Notes under the pieces: generated by a model | Databases searched by the model: none | Told to the model about the DNA's origin: nothing | What the model saw: only the letters and a program-made list of their open reading frames with translations | In this document: one piece after another, positions 1-9,184 of the stretch | How positions within the stretch are numbered: the stretch's first letter is position 1 | How the letters are laid out: every line of letters begins with the position of its first letter | Program-made: the position numbers and the translations under genes | Assembly (NCBI GenBank): GCA_026770615.1 | Contig: MU632006.1 | Coordinates: forward strand, 9,959-31,019 | Direction: 5' to 3' | Source: Pavlovales sp. CCMP2436 | Taxonomy: Eukaryota > Haptophyta > Pavlovophyceae > Pavlovales | Length of the DNA: 21,061 nucleotides

Positions 1-88
1 GGGGGGGGGGGGCAGGCTTTGCCTGCACAACCGCCTAACCGCGGCGGGTGGTGGCCGTAGTGACTTATCTATTGGATACGCAAGCTGA

Positions 89-156
89 GGGGCCGTGTGT
101 CCTTCGGGGCCGTGTGTCCTTCGGGGCCGTGTGTCCTTCGGGGCCGTGTGTTCTTG
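89..156. repeat. 17-bp minisatellite, four copies
   Basis: Four tandem copies of a 17-base unit (GGGGCCGTGTGTCCTTC, the last copy with two changes) lie downstream of the capsid-like gene. The window starts with 12 consecutive G. I see no gene in 1-171. The G-run could be a true homopolymer or a contig-edge artefact. Confidence 0.9.
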
Positions 157-171
157 GGGGCTGCACACAGC

Positions 172-1329
172 TTAGAAGAGCCTGTACTTAAGCTGCGTGA
201 GCACGCGGACGCGCACAGATGACGCGTCACTGACTACGGGGTTGACCGTCGAGAACACGAGGTGCAAGTTCTCATCCTTGTTGAACTCCATTGGGCGGTT
301 CGTGGTGGCTTAGAGCTTGCCAAAGTCTTCCACGGTAATCTTAAGGGGGACGAAGAGGTCGTACTCGTCTTTGACGTCGAAGTGCGTCACGTTGCGGTGA
401 TCCGGCTTGATCAACATGATCTCTTTGGTGATCTTAACGCCTTTGCGGATCTTTGACGACATATGCGGATTGTTGCTCCAACCTGTGGGGTTGATCGCTC
501 CATCGGTTGCGGAGACGCTGTTGCCCTCCGAGATATCGCTCTGGTACATCTGGGCGAACGTCATGCGCCCGCAGTCGTTCGTCTCATACGAGGAAGGCTT
601 TGTGTAGTTGATGCCGTCAACGTTGCTCGTGCCTTCGAAGGCTTCGGACGTCTTGACAAGCTTTAACTTGAGCTCGGTTGTGCCGGTGATGCCGACTGCC
701 TTGTATTGGATGCGCAGGCGCACACCAATAATCGTGGCCTTGTTGCGGCCAAGACGCAACCAATACAAGGCTTGGTACTCTGCGAGCGTCGGGTAGAGTC
801 CCTCATCCTTGACAGTCTTCCACAGGTTCATTCCATGCATGGTGTCGTTAGTGAAGACCATTGCATTCGTGATTGCAGCGAGTTTGTTGGGGTCGGAGGC
901 GATGCCATACATGATGGGACGCCACACCTGAACGCCTCCTGTCGGCGGAGGCTTGGAGTGCACGGTGCCCTCCTGGCGAACCACAGTGCGGATTGTTTTC
1001 TTAAGGCTCTTGCGCGCCATTGAGCGAGGCGTCTTGCGAGGAGCAGACTTAGCACGCTTACGGATACGGATGCCAGCAGAGCGGGCATGGGCGGTGGACA
1101 GCCGGCTAGTCGCAGGAGCCGTGCGACCACGCAGGACACGCTTAGCACCATTAAGTGCCATAGACGCTGACGTGAACGGGTTGTTGGCCATGCCTCGGCG
1201 GAGTGCGTATCCGGCTCCACGAACGAGGGTACGGCGGTTGGCCCAGGCCCACTGGGCGGCGGTAGGGATGCCGCCACCTCCGCGGCCATACTGGTTGCGA
1301 TACTCGGCGGCGAAGGAAGAGCCAGGCAT
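172..1329 (-). pseudogene. CRESS-DNA-virus-like capsid protein, one in-frame stop
   Basis: Reading frame of 385 codons on the minus strand, interrupted once by TAA at 310-312 and closed by TAA at 172-174. The first 130 or so residues are rich in Arg, Lys, Gly and Ala (for example RIRKRAKSAPRK), as expected for a capsid arm that binds nucleic acid. The rest alternates short beta-type stretches (VRLRIQYKA, ELKLKLVKT, YDLFVPLKITV). After the internal stop the same frame continues for 46 codons and ends in VLTQLKYRLF, a typical closing strand of a single jelly-roll capsid, so the stop is probably a nonsense mutation. The frame is open upstream of the chosen ATG and contains the basic run KEKQKRKRPK, so the true start may lie upstream and be lost at the junction near 1,400. 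Base composition is much more GC-rich than the neighbouring PLV block. The capsid call rests on overall features, not on a signature motif. No Rep gene is present. Confidence 0.5.
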
Positions 1330-1384
1330 TGCATAGGGTGCCTTTGGACGCTTTCGCTTCTGCTTCTCTTTAACTCCTCGACAA

Positions 1385-1405
1385 ATGTTTGGTAGTAAAT
1401 GTTAG
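1385..1405. other. junction between GC-rich capsid locus and AT-rich PLV block
   Basis: Composition changes abruptly here, from GC-rich sequence on the left to AT-rich sequence on the right. The helicase frame on the right begins in mid-domain and the capsid gene on the left starts close by on the opposite strand. I see no obvious target-site duplication. This is a recombination or integration breakpoint, or an assembly join. Confidence 0.55.
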
Positions 1406-2077
1406 GTGTATTCAAAAGAGTCAAGTTCGATTGATCCCGCGAAAGCATTGGGTTGGGTGCTTACAAAAAGACACTGTAGGATTATCATCAGTAATGAAAT
1501 TCAAGGAAATGAGAAAACTATTCTCGATGGCGGTTTTATAAAAACGTTAGCATCAGGCGGTGATGAAATGGAAGGACGTCTAAATTACCAGAATGCTACA
1601 GGTTTTGTACCACAGTTTACCATGTTCTTGTGCTATAATAACTATTATAAATGTGAACCTGCCGATGCTTCAGAAAATTTGGAGCAATTCGATTATAAAA
1701 GTAAATTTGTAGATGCTGATAAACTAAACCCAAAATGTAAATTTTTACAACTAAAGGACGATACTATCAAACAGTTTATTAGTGAGGACATCATTATCGA
1801 CGCTTATACTTTGTATATTCTGGGCGAGTTTACAGTGACTCGTAAGAAAGCGCCGCAATCAATTATAGATGCGATAAATCAAACGAAAGATGAAGAAACT
1901 GATGATATACTTACATATATAACCGAAAGATTTGTAACTACTGAAAATTCAGAAGATAGACTACACACCAAAGACATTTTTATGATATTGGCGGATGCAA
2001 ACTATAAAACTACATCGCAAGCGGTTGGCAAAATGTTTAATAGTATGGGTATTGGCGTTGAATACCCCATCCTTTGA
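1406..2077 (+). pseudogene. D5-like SF3 primase-helicase, C-terminal fragment
   Basis: Open frame of about 223 codons matching the C-terminal half of the D5/SF3 replication helicases of PLVs, virophages and large DNA viruses. Visible hallmarks are IIISNEIQGNEK (Walker B-like acidic region), FIKTLASGGDEMEGRLNYQN (the GGD region), FVPQFTMFLCYNN (sensor/motif C Asn) and YKSKFV. These proteins unwind DNA as hexamers and usually carry an N-terminal primase domain. Here everything before the Walker B region is missing, including the Walker A loop and any primase. The listed start is an internal GTG with a stop just before it, so it is not a real initiation site. The gene is cut at the junction with the capsid-like locus. 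The C-terminus looks natural and ends at TGA. Family assignment is secure and loss of function is near certain. Confidence 0.85.
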
Positions 2078-2175
2078 CGCACAGTGCAATATCGACAAAG
2101 TTAAATAAGGAGGATTTAAATTTATTAAATTTATCGAAGCCCCAATAATCGATAATGATTGAGCTAAACGAAAAG

Positions 2176-2337
2176 GATGGGGTAGATGGGGTAGATGGGG
2201 TAGTAAAAAAGTTTTTCTATATGGCTATAAGATAATCGGCGTGGCCATATAATGCCGAACGCCGAACTCGCCTATGGGAACTTTTTTACTACCCCATCTA
2301 CCCCATCTACCCCATCTACCCCATCTATCCCATCTAT
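2176..2337. repeat. long hairpin with 9-bp repeat stem
   Basis: A perfect 38-base inverted repeat: 2176-2213 pairs with 2279-2316 across a 65-base spacer. The stem is made of tandem GGGGTAGAT units followed by AGTAAAAAAGTT. The right arm carries extra units (CCCCATCTA) to about 2337. The spacer contains a smaller inverted pair, TATATGGC and GCCATATA (2218-2225 and 2243-2250). It lies between the helicase remnant and the next plus-strand gene, so it could act as a terminator, a terminal-repeat relic or a small mobile hairpin. Confidence 0.9.
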
Positions 2338-2412
2338 TTCTATATACTCTATATTCTATATTCTCTTCTTCTATGTAAAAAAAAGTATAGATATATAGTA
2401 AGTATAATAATA

Positions 2413-2430
2413 ACACACACACACACACAC
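2413..2430. repeat. (AC)9 microsatellite
   Basis: Nine AC dinucleotides follow a T/A/C-rich tract at 2330-2410 (units like CTATATTCTATATTCTC). No gene is visible between 2078 and 2460. The short minus-strand frame across this region merely reads the hairpin repeats. Confidence 0.9.
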
Positions 2431-2460
2431 TATTCTCGGGGAAGGAAGGTAAAAAAATAT

Positions 2461-2820
2461 ATGAAGTTAATGTATATGGGGTATTGTATTCAAACGTGTA
2501 GAATATGTGCAGAAGTTAATATTGATAATAATTTATCACAAAATGACGACGATGATGACGACGACGATGAAGATACCCCAAGTAATTTTTTTCATGAAAA
2601 ATGTATATTGATCGGTACAAAGACCCACAAAAACTATTAGAGAACTTTAAGAATCGTAGACGATCTTATAGATTTAAAATATAAAGGAGTTTCGTTTAAA
2701 GACATTAAAAATTGGAATAATTTCTGGGACAGTCTCGAATTTCTTGTAGATCATTATGATAACAACGATATTTGTAAAAATATATATATATATATATTCG
2801 ACAAGTGTATGTGTAAATAA
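2461..2820 (+). pseudogene. small Cys-containing acidic protein, one in-frame TAG
   Basis: A frame of about 119 codons with a single TAG at 2638-2640. The N-terminal part has closely spaced cysteines (CIQTCRIC) followed by an acidic run of eight Asp plus Glu. After the stop the same frame reads a plausible alpha-helical segment (VDDLIDLKYKGVSFKDIKNW) to TAA at 2818-2820. The clustered cysteines suggest metal binding, with a further Cys in FFHEKCI. I do not recognise the family. It could also be two short peptides, but continuity of the frame favours one gene with a nonsense change. Confidence 0.45.
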
Positions 2821-2849
2821 AATAGCGAGTTAATTTTTCTTTATAAGAT

Positions 2850-3302
2850 TTAACGCAAGACATTACGCAATAAACTCAGTCGATCCATTGGTCCAAAATT
2901 ATACATTATTTCAGCCTCTTTATACGGAGATTGTCTAACAATGGGCAGTTCATAATAAAATACTCCGTCATGTAAACCTGTACGTTTAGCAGGTTCTTCA
3001 TTATTTTCTTCGACAACCAAACCTTTCTTATCGTCCAAGATTTGATATTTTAATATTTCGATAGTGCTTTTCATGTCTTGTATTTCTTTATCTTGTGTAT
3101 TCAGTTCTCTGTACCATTTTGGAGCACGTTTCTCTTTCCGACTAGCACGTTCTACAACAGCCCGTTCATTACGGTTTTCAATCATCAGTTTCAAAGCCTC
3201 TTTTTGCTTCTCAGAACGTGGTTTCTTCTCTTTAATCGGTGGTACAAATTCTTCATCAATCGCCTCAAAAACAATAGCTTCTTCATTTTTTTCTTCATCC
3301 AT
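2850..3302 (-). CDS. hypothetical charged coiled-coil protein
   Basis: A 150-residue protein if translation starts at the ATG ending at 3302 (MDEEKNEE). A longer frame upstream would overlap the divergent gene. It is highly charged. Around residues 25-60 it contains PRSEKQKEALKLMIENRNER, a helical RSEKQ-type segment like those in small proteins of large DNA viruses and PLVs, followed by a basic stretch (RASRKEKRAPKW). The C-terminal third is less charged. It is one of the few PLV-block genes without a stop or shift. It is transcribed away from the 3313 gene with only about 10 bases between the two start codons. Function unknown; binding to nucleic acid or another structural protein is only a guess. 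Confidence 0.6.
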   Translation of the reverse strand: MDEEKNEEAIVFEAIDEEFVPPIKEKKPRSEKQKEALKLMIENRNERAVVERASRKEKRAPKWYRELNTQDKEIQDMKSTIEILKYQILDDKKGLVVEENNEEPAKRTGLHDGVFYYELPIVRQSPYKEAEIMYNFGPMDRLSLLRNVLR

Positions 3303-3312
3303 TGTAACTATC

Positions 3313-3548
3313 ATGGACCAAGAAAATAATAACGTAGAAACAGTTTTATCGATGTTCTCAATGCTTGATTTTAGCAAACCAGAAGTTCCCCGTGAGAAAT
3401 CAATCAACGATATCTTAGAAGATTTCCCGTTTTAAATTACGATTACGGCACCGCTTCATATTATGCTAGAAAATTCCCGATGTTACCCGATGAAGCATAC
3501 ATAATTTTAGAAGAAGAACTAGAAAAAAAATCTAAGCCATGTATATAA
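3313..3548 (+). pseudogene. small acidic viral protein, frameshifted
   Basis: Starts at ATG 3313 (MDQENNNVETVLSMF), reads about 40 residues, and closes at TAA 3433-3435. In the other frame the coding-like sequence continues without a gap as YGTASYYARKFPMLPDEAY and ends at TAA 3546-3548. The second part, with FPMLPDEAY near the C-terminus, looks like the end of a small protein rather than random sequence. One shift near 3,415-3,435 would join the two halves into a protein of about 77 residues. Function unknown. Its neighbours are a divergent coiled-coil gene on the left and a 66-residue gene 4 bases downstream. Confidence 0.45.
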
Positions 3549-3552
3549 AACA
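3527..3552 (+). promoter_or_regulatory. AAAATCT/TATA promoter of the 3553 gene
   Basis: AAAATCT at 3527-3533, TATATAAAA at 3542-3550, ATG at 3553. The arrangement matches the upstream sequences of other genes in the block, with AAAATCT ending 19 bases before the ATG here. Confidence 0.5.
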
Positions 3553-3753
3553 ATGTACAGATTTAAACCTTCATCTGTCAAATCACATGTTGGTAAATCT
3601 GGGGAAGGTGCGCAAGGCTTTGGGTCAAAACATCAAATGCGGAAGAAAATGAGCGATTTTGCAGATGAACTTCCAAAAGAAGCATTAGAAGCTGCTAAAT
3701 CTCTCGGTAAAAAAGTAATAATGAATAAACTAAGTTCATCCTTTGAGAAATAA
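3553..3753 (+). CDS. hypothetical basic 66-residue protein
   Basis: An intact short gene (MYRFKPSSVKSH...) rich in Lys, Ser and Gly, with a C-terminal amphipathic helix (ELPKEALEAAKSLGKKVIMN). It sits directly before the major capsid protein and has its own AAAATCT/TATA upstream element. It has no membrane segment or catalytic motif. Position and size fit a small virion-associated or DNA-binding protein, but I do not recognise the family. Confidence 0.5.
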   Translation: MYRFKPSSVKSHVGKSGEGAQGFGSKHQMRKKMSDFADELPKEALEAAKSLGKKVIMNKLSSSFEK

Positions 3754-3801
3754 AAACTTTCTCTAATTTTTTTTTCCATCTTATGTATTATAAAACAAAT
3801 C

Positions 3802-5052
3802 ATGGAATCCGTCCTACCTAAATCATTCGATTTCGACAAGAAAATCGCGACATCGTCAAAAGCTGAAGCCACTTGCATCACATCAGCGACGACTTCTGGA
3901 ACGTCATACGCAGGCCGGGGCCGTATTATCTTCCAATTACCAAGCGGATCGAGCGGTGTCTACTTCAATCCAAATAATACCTATCTTCAGTATACTCTTC
4001 GTTCAACTGTTCTTGCATCAACAGCCTACGTTCTCGATGGATCTGGTTATTCTCCTATCCAATCTATCGATATCTATTTTGGTTCAGTTCATGTATCAAG
4101 CCTAACTGACGCGCACATCTACGGCAACATGTTACTCGATCACACCTGTAGCGCTTCAGATCGCGGCACTTCACTCGCAAGTATGGGACAGCGCAGACGC
4201 TGTAGGTGTAGCAAGCGGTGCACTCGTCACACCAAGAAACGGTAGAGCGATAGCAACAGCGATTGGTTCAACTATCGACGTGGCTATTCACCTGCTTGGC
4301 CTCTTTAGACCTGGCATGTGCTCGAAAGCGATTGCGCTCAGCCTCTTGAATGACGACATTTGTATCGAAATTCAACTCAATCCAATCTTTTCCTGGGTCA
4401 CCGGTGCGCCTCTTGTAGAAGGTAAAGTTTTGATGGAGCAAGTAAAGTTGCAATCTGAAACTATTCGCCTGGATTCTGCAGTTGAACAAGGAATTTTAAG
4501 CAAAGCGCCAAACGGCATTATGGCGATCCCAGCCACTGATGTACTTTGCTACACCACAACTGTCGGAGCGAATAGTGGTGCGAATGGAATATCCCATGCC
4601 GCGCGAAATCAGTCCAATCAGTGATCATTGTAATGTCCTCGTTATCTAATTCGACAACCTCAAGCGATAAATCGAGCACTACTTTCACAAGGGCGGGTCT
4701 GACTTCTTACAGTTGGCGCGTAGGGGGTTATCGAGTGCCATCGATTCCCGTATCGAATACTGTAGAAATGCGTAGTGAATTGTACAAGGCTCTCCGTGTA
4801 TTGAATGCTTCGAACAATCCCTCGTCAGTGACTCAGGCGCAATACGGAAATGAAGCGTTTGCCGTGGCGATCGGTTTGGACGCCTTCCAAAACCAGGATA
4901 TCGTTCTCGATGGCACAAGCTTGGCATCTTCGTCCGGTATTCTGTTTGAAGCAAACATTGCTTTTAACAATAGCGCCCTCACTAAGTACGCTTTTCTGGT
5001 ATGTGATAAAATTCTTTCAATATCGGAAGGACTCCTGTCATATGATAATTAA
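3802..5052 (+). pseudogene. MCP: PLV major capsid protein, two frameshifts
   Basis: Three overlapping frames together read as one capsid protein of about 415 residues. Part 1 (3802 to about 4190, MESVLPKSFDFDKK) contains a typical N-terminal jelly-roll start: FQLPSGSSGVYFNPNNTYLQ, then SIDIYFGSVHVSSL. Part 2 (about 4193-4624) contains NDDICIEIQLNPIFSWVTGA and the segment before TDVLCYTT. Part 3 (4621-5052) contains YSWRVGGYRVPSIPV followed by ALRVLNASNNPSS, a pattern shared by double jelly-roll capsid proteins of PLVs. Shifts lie near 4,185-4,195 and 4,615-4,625. Double jelly-roll trimers form the icosahedral shell. It is followed by the ATPase and penton genes, the usual morphogenesis set. 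Codon choice is more GC-rich than in neighbouring genes, perhaps from selection for high expression. Confidence 0.8.
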
Positions 5053-5070
5053 AACATTTCAATATATTAA

Positions 5071-5788
5071 ATGAGTGTCTTAGAAATATAAAAAATTGAT
5101 ATCCCACTAACAATTCCCAAATTTAACGTAGATAATCAACTCTATCCTTAAATAATGAGACCCCTTAGTAACAAATCTCACAGTCTAATGTTTAGCGGTG
5201 GACCAGGATCGGGAAAATCGAGTATGCTTACGGCGTTTCTGACTCAAACATCTCCGCCAATTTATAAAAATTTATTCGATTATGTTTATTTATTTATACC
5301 AGAGAACTCTTTTAAGTCTATGGAAAATTCACCATTTAAAAATCATAGTCGTCTGTATCATGAACTTACTTATGATACGATTACTGAAGTCGAACAAGAA
5401 ATAGAAAATAATGCGAAGAATAGTAAAAATAGTCTCGTTATCATGGACGATATGGCCGCCTCGATGAAAAATATCGAACTCCAACGGACATTGGTAAGAT
5501 TCTTGTGTAATCGAAGGCATTTACGTATGTCTTTCTGGTTAGTCGTTCAATCATATATACAAGCGCGCCCCTATTAATTCGTAAAATATCAATAATTTTA
5601 TAATATTCAGACCAGGCAATAAAAAAGAAATTATGAGTATTACTGACGAAGTGAATTTAAACAGCAAAGATTTCGAAGCATATTTAAAACATATATTTAA
5701 ACCAAACCAAACAAAAAAAGATCGGGCGTTTATGTTCATCAATGAAGATGGTAATGTCTATAATAGATACCGTTTAACAGTACAATAA
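5071..5788 (+). pseudogene. A32/FtsK-HerA-type packaging ATPase, broken
   Basis: The frame starts at ATG 5071, has TAA at 5089-5091 and again at 5149-5151, then runs open from 5155 to 5577. Between the stops the text reads IDIPLTIPKFNVDNQLYP, the usual N-terminal region of PLV packaging ATPases, which supports 5071 as the true start. Walker A is GGPGSGKSS (5197-5223) and Walker B is SLVIMDDM (around 5429-5452), followed by a conserved NRRHLRMSFWLVVQSY stretch. After a frameshift near 5,565-5,590 the C-terminal FIIFRPGNKKEI and KDRAFMFINEDG segments are visible, ending at TAA 5786-5788. The enzyme would pump viral DNA into the capsid. Length of about 239 codons is normal for the family. It follows the capsid gene by 18 bases. 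Confidence 0.85.
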
Positions 5789-5792
5789 GAAT

Positions 5793-5815
5793 AAAATCTT
5801 CTCTTATACATAGAC
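5793..5815 (+). promoter_or_regulatory. AAAATCT/TATA promoter of the 5816 gene
   Basis: AAAATCT at 5793-5799, then TCTCTTATACATAGAC directly before ATG 5816. Nearly identical, with the same 16-base spacing, to the element before 6693. Confidence 0.6.
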
Positions 5816-6546
5816 ATGTCCGACTCTATCGATAAATTAATTGGTTGGAAACGAGATATTATACCAAATTCTAAATATATTTTCTGTTAAATGGTAAACC
5901 GTATAAAGGCGCTTTCAATCGACGATATGTAGGCAAAATCATAACATACTACACCGGTCGAGCGAGAAGTCGTTACTCATTACAATTAGAGTATATAGCA
6001 AAAGGCTTAACTGTCGCAGATCAACCAATTACTACTATGATGGAACGGTGGCTTTTTAAAGAGCCTCTAAAACCGGTTCGATTTGAAGAACCACAACCAA
6101 TTGTAAGCGAAGTCCCAATTTACGGTAATATCGTCGGTCACAATGGAATTGAAAACGAAGCAGTCCGTCCTGCAATATTACGCTATAACATGGTAAGTAA
6201 AAATCCTTTCGATGGACAAACAAACGTATTGGTTACGAATTTTGATAGTCGAATGAATGAAATGGAAAAACAACGACGCAATCTTTTGGAATCAAAAGTT
6301 AGAGATGAAGGAGCGGTATTAACAAATCGTGCTTTAAAACCACGTCTTGATAAAGCTGCGGTTCGTAAATCGTTGATATCATCAATCGGAAATTATAGTC
6401 GTAACGATGTATCTGAAAATTTCCCGACAATTCCACAGGAACCAGTCGATAAACCTTTTGTAATAAATCGCAGTTCGTTACTTTCAGGCAAAAAAACAGA
6501 TGCTTATCTTGATAAAAACTTTAATGAAATTAAAAATATATATTGA
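5816..6546 (+). pseudogene. hypothetical PLV structural-cluster protein, frameshifted
   Basis: Starts at ATG 5816 (MSDSIDKLIGWKRDI), shifts frame near 5,880, then runs open from 5884 to 6546. After the shift it reads LLNGKPYKGAFNRRYVGK and further charged segments, including MNEMEKQRRNLLESKVRDEG, a likely helix. A possible continuation in another frame to about 6,670 (SISEEVSAKFKVNKSRIKKY) suggests a second shift near 6,540 or a separate small product. It lies between the ATPase and penton genes, so a virion role is plausible. No catalytic motif or membrane segment is seen. I do not recognise the family. Confidence 0.55.
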
Positions 6547-6669
6547 AACATTACCGAATAGAAATATGAACTCAATCTCTGAAGAAGTCTCAGCCAAATT
6601 TAAAGTGAACAAGTCAAGAATCAAAAAATATATCGCTGATACTCCAGAATTTTATAATCGTAATAAATA

Positions 6670-6692
6670 TAAATCTTCTCTTATATATGGAC
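6670..6692 (+). promoter_or_regulatory. AAATCT/TATA promoter of the penton gene
   Basis: TAAATCT at 6670-6676 followed by TCTCTTATATATGGAC before ATG 6693. It aligns base for base with the element at 5793-5815. The comparison favours ATG 6693 over the in-frame ATG 6687 as the penton start. Confidence 0.6.
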
Positions 6693-7477
6693 ATGGATAA
6701 CGCACCATACCCATTATTTCGTAGCTCTCAAACGAGTGATATTAGTGACCCAGCAGTCGGTAAACTTCAGTGGAATTTTGATAATTCGATCGTACTCAGG
6801 TCAGTTAAATCCGATTTATTCATTCAATTATATAATATTCAAATGTCTCGACAATTCCCAAATGTATATGGAGAAGGCCAAACACTGACGTTTTTCTATA
6901 CACAAACACCAACCGTTTTTTATACAATCACGATAGACTCAGGGTTTTATTCAGATGTTGGTGCGATAACAACAGCCATGTCATCAAAATCGGCTATTCG
7001 TACTGACACTGGTGTATCTTTCCCGAATCCTACAACATTTTCGGTTTTCTCTGCAACCACAAGGATTATGTCAATCGATAACACAAATGCCTCATTAGAT
7101 TTAACAATTCTCCCGACGGGATTAGCGCTACGTCTCGGTGTATGTATTCAATCTTAAACAGTTCCATATGTCTGTACAACGAAAACACTCGGGACATGGG
7201 ATATTCTCTTTCCAAAACAGATTTATATATGTTCTAACAAATCTTTACAATTAGATAACTCGAATGACAGCAGTCTGATGACGTCCAGGAAAATAATAGC
7301 ATCTATAGCGAATAACGCAAATTATGGCGACATTATCCCATTTGAACGCCCTTTTATTACTCAACCATTACGTAACACTTCTATCAATTATAGTGTTACG
7401 TAATGACCGATGAAAATGTTACACCTCTTCCGTTTTACAATACGTTCGCACTAACATTTATGTTTTATAGATATTAG
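6693..7477 (+). pseudogene. probable PLV penton (minor capsid) protein, broken
   Basis: A frame of about 155 codons to TAA 7155-7157, continuing in the same frame for about 80 codons (CTTKTLGTWDILFPKQIY), then shifting near 7,400 into a C-terminal piece reading PFYNTFALTFMFYRY, with stop TAG 7475-7477. Total about 260 residues, within the range of PLV minor capsid proteins. Beta-rich stretches such as FYTITIDSGFYSDVGAI recall the penton jelly-roll proteins encoded near the major capsid gene in PLVs. It would form the capsid vertices. The assignment rests on position, length and these segments and is less secure than MCP or ATPase. Confidence 0.55.
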
Positions 7478-7510
7478 TCAAGATTGTTTAAATTATGTGC
7501 GTCTAAGAAA

Positions 7511-8149
7511 TCATTTCCCTCTATTTTCTATAGTTAATGAATTACTGTTTTGAAATTTAGACATTAAACTAACTAAATCCCCACGTGTACGAATATCTAA
7601 CTGTCTTGGCGATATAGGTTTAGTTAGATGGTAAGGAGAAGCACCTTTATTATAAGTAAGAATCCACGCCATAGGATCAGCGCATATTACAGCCAACCAA
7701 CCACCTAAGCTATGTCCAACGTGGTCAGGGATAGTATTATATTTTAGTTGCGTCTGTCTTGTAATTTTCTTAACAGACCATACACGTGGGTCTAAACTTG
7801 AATAATTAAAAGCGAGTAAAACATCACAAATAAGGAAATCTTTAGAATTCGAACTACCTCGGTGTAATATTAAAGCTTTCCCATTTCGAGTATAAACATT
7901 GGTCTCATTATTTCATAAATCAACATCATGATTGTAACCTACATTTTTCATTTTTTCCATAGCATCCTGATCACTGTAGGAAGCTTTTAAGAATATCATT
8001 GCATTTTCTAATAGTGGGTTTTCCTCAACATGATCTACAGATATAGATTTATTCCGATCCAGTATACCTATTGAACAAAAAATCACTTTTACTAGGTCTG
8101 CCGAAAAATGAATTTCTTTGTTTTTTAATTGGTAGAAACATATATACAA
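7511..8149 (-). pseudogene. class 3 lipase-like alpha/beta hydrolase, one in-frame TGA
   Basis: A minus-strand frame of 212 codons from the ATG at 8147-8149 to the stop at 7511, interrupted by TGA at 7913-7915. The nucleophile elbow GHSLGGWLAVICADP is encoded around 7,670-7,715, with the catalytic Ser in GHSLGG. Upstream in the same frame lies ALILHRGSSNSKDFLICDVL, like the beta-strand and oxyanion region (RG) of class 3 lipases. The Asp of the triad may be in DIRTRGDLVS near the C-terminus, which resembles the GDxV segment of the family. Class 3 lipase-like genes occur in some PLVs and large algal viruses and may act on host membranes. It is convergent with the penton gene and divergent from the fibre gene. 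Only one disabling change is seen. Confidence 0.65.
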
Positions 8150-8161
8150 ATGGTATAGAAA

Positions 8162-8183
8162 AAAATCTCCGCTATATTATAAG
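8162..8183 (+). promoter_or_regulatory. AAAATCT/TATA promoter of the fibre gene
   Basis: AAAATCT at 8162-8168 followed by CCGCTATATTATAAG and ATG 8184, a spacing of 15 bases. Confidence 0.55.
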
Positions 8184-9108
8184 ATGTCGGTTTTTGTAGA
8201 GCAAGCGTTCAACGAATTGACAGCTATTAAAAATTCGACTACATGTAATATAACAGCATTAGGCAGTTCGTTAAATGTGTTTAAAACAGAAAGAACTAAC
8301 CAATTAGGTTTTATAGATTCTTCTATTAGTACAACGAATGAAAATTTAACAATAACAAACGGAAATTTAGAAGTAACAAACGGAAATATAGGAATTTTAG
8401 ATAGTAAAATATCTGTAATAAATAGAGAATTGACAACATCAAATGAAGCTATTAATCTGAGACTCTTGTCATCCGAATATATTACATCTGAGAATTCTCA
8501 AAACAACAATATAGCAAATACGTATTTATCTAAGGGAGAATTTAATAATTATCTTACCACTAAGGCAATCAAGGATCTATTTAGGACGCAGCAAACGCCG
8601 TAATAAATAATGCGCTTAACAAACTTGAGGATATAAAAAATATCGTGGGCGCTACTTTAATAAGCGGCGGCATGACACTGGGGGGGCAAGTCGTAAACAA
8701 AATTTACGAAGGTTTTTTAAATTTGGACGGTAGAGTTATATCAAATTCTAATGCTATTGATGTTATAAAGAATGATATAACAAATATCACGACATTAGTA
8801 GACACGAAAGTAGATAAATAAATCTTAGAATCGTCAAATATTAGATATGATTACATCAAATACCAGCAAATTTGTAAATTATTATACAAGCCAGGATATT
8901 GATACATATTTATCGTATAAAGTGAATGGGTCATTATTCAACACATTAAGCAATGTTATTAAACATCAAATATTCGTTACGATATTAATATTATCGAATT
9001 ACAAAACAGACCAACCAGTTCAATAAATAATGATCAGGATTTTATTAGTTTATCAAATGTGGTTTGTAGTAATACTTCAAATATTGAATTAAAAATTAAT
9101 ACCGTAAG

Positions 9109-9184
9109 TTACAACGTAAATAATGTAAATATGAATAACAGCATAGTTACAACTTAAATAATGTAAATATGAATGACAGCATAG
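9109..9184 (+). repeat. 38-bp tandem duplication that breaks the fibre frame
   Basis: Copies at 9109-9146 and 9147-9184 differ at two positions. Since 38 is not a multiple of three, the second copy is in another frame. The long open frame at 9169 starts inside the second copy, so this duplication explains one break. Confidence 0.85.

Noticed and set aside
828..1448. 206-codon minus frame overlapping the capsid-like gene
   Set aside because: Shares the strand in another frame; composition is Ser/Leu/Arg-rich without coherent structure. The 172-1329 frame has basic arm, strands and natural end.
2225..2428. 67-codon minus ORF with WGRWGRWG repeats
   Set aside because: It merely translates the 9-bp hairpin repeat and flanking AT-rich tract.
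4685..4954. 89-codon minus ORF inside the capsid gene
   Set aside because: Antisense shadow; the plus-strand capsid text is clearly the coding one.
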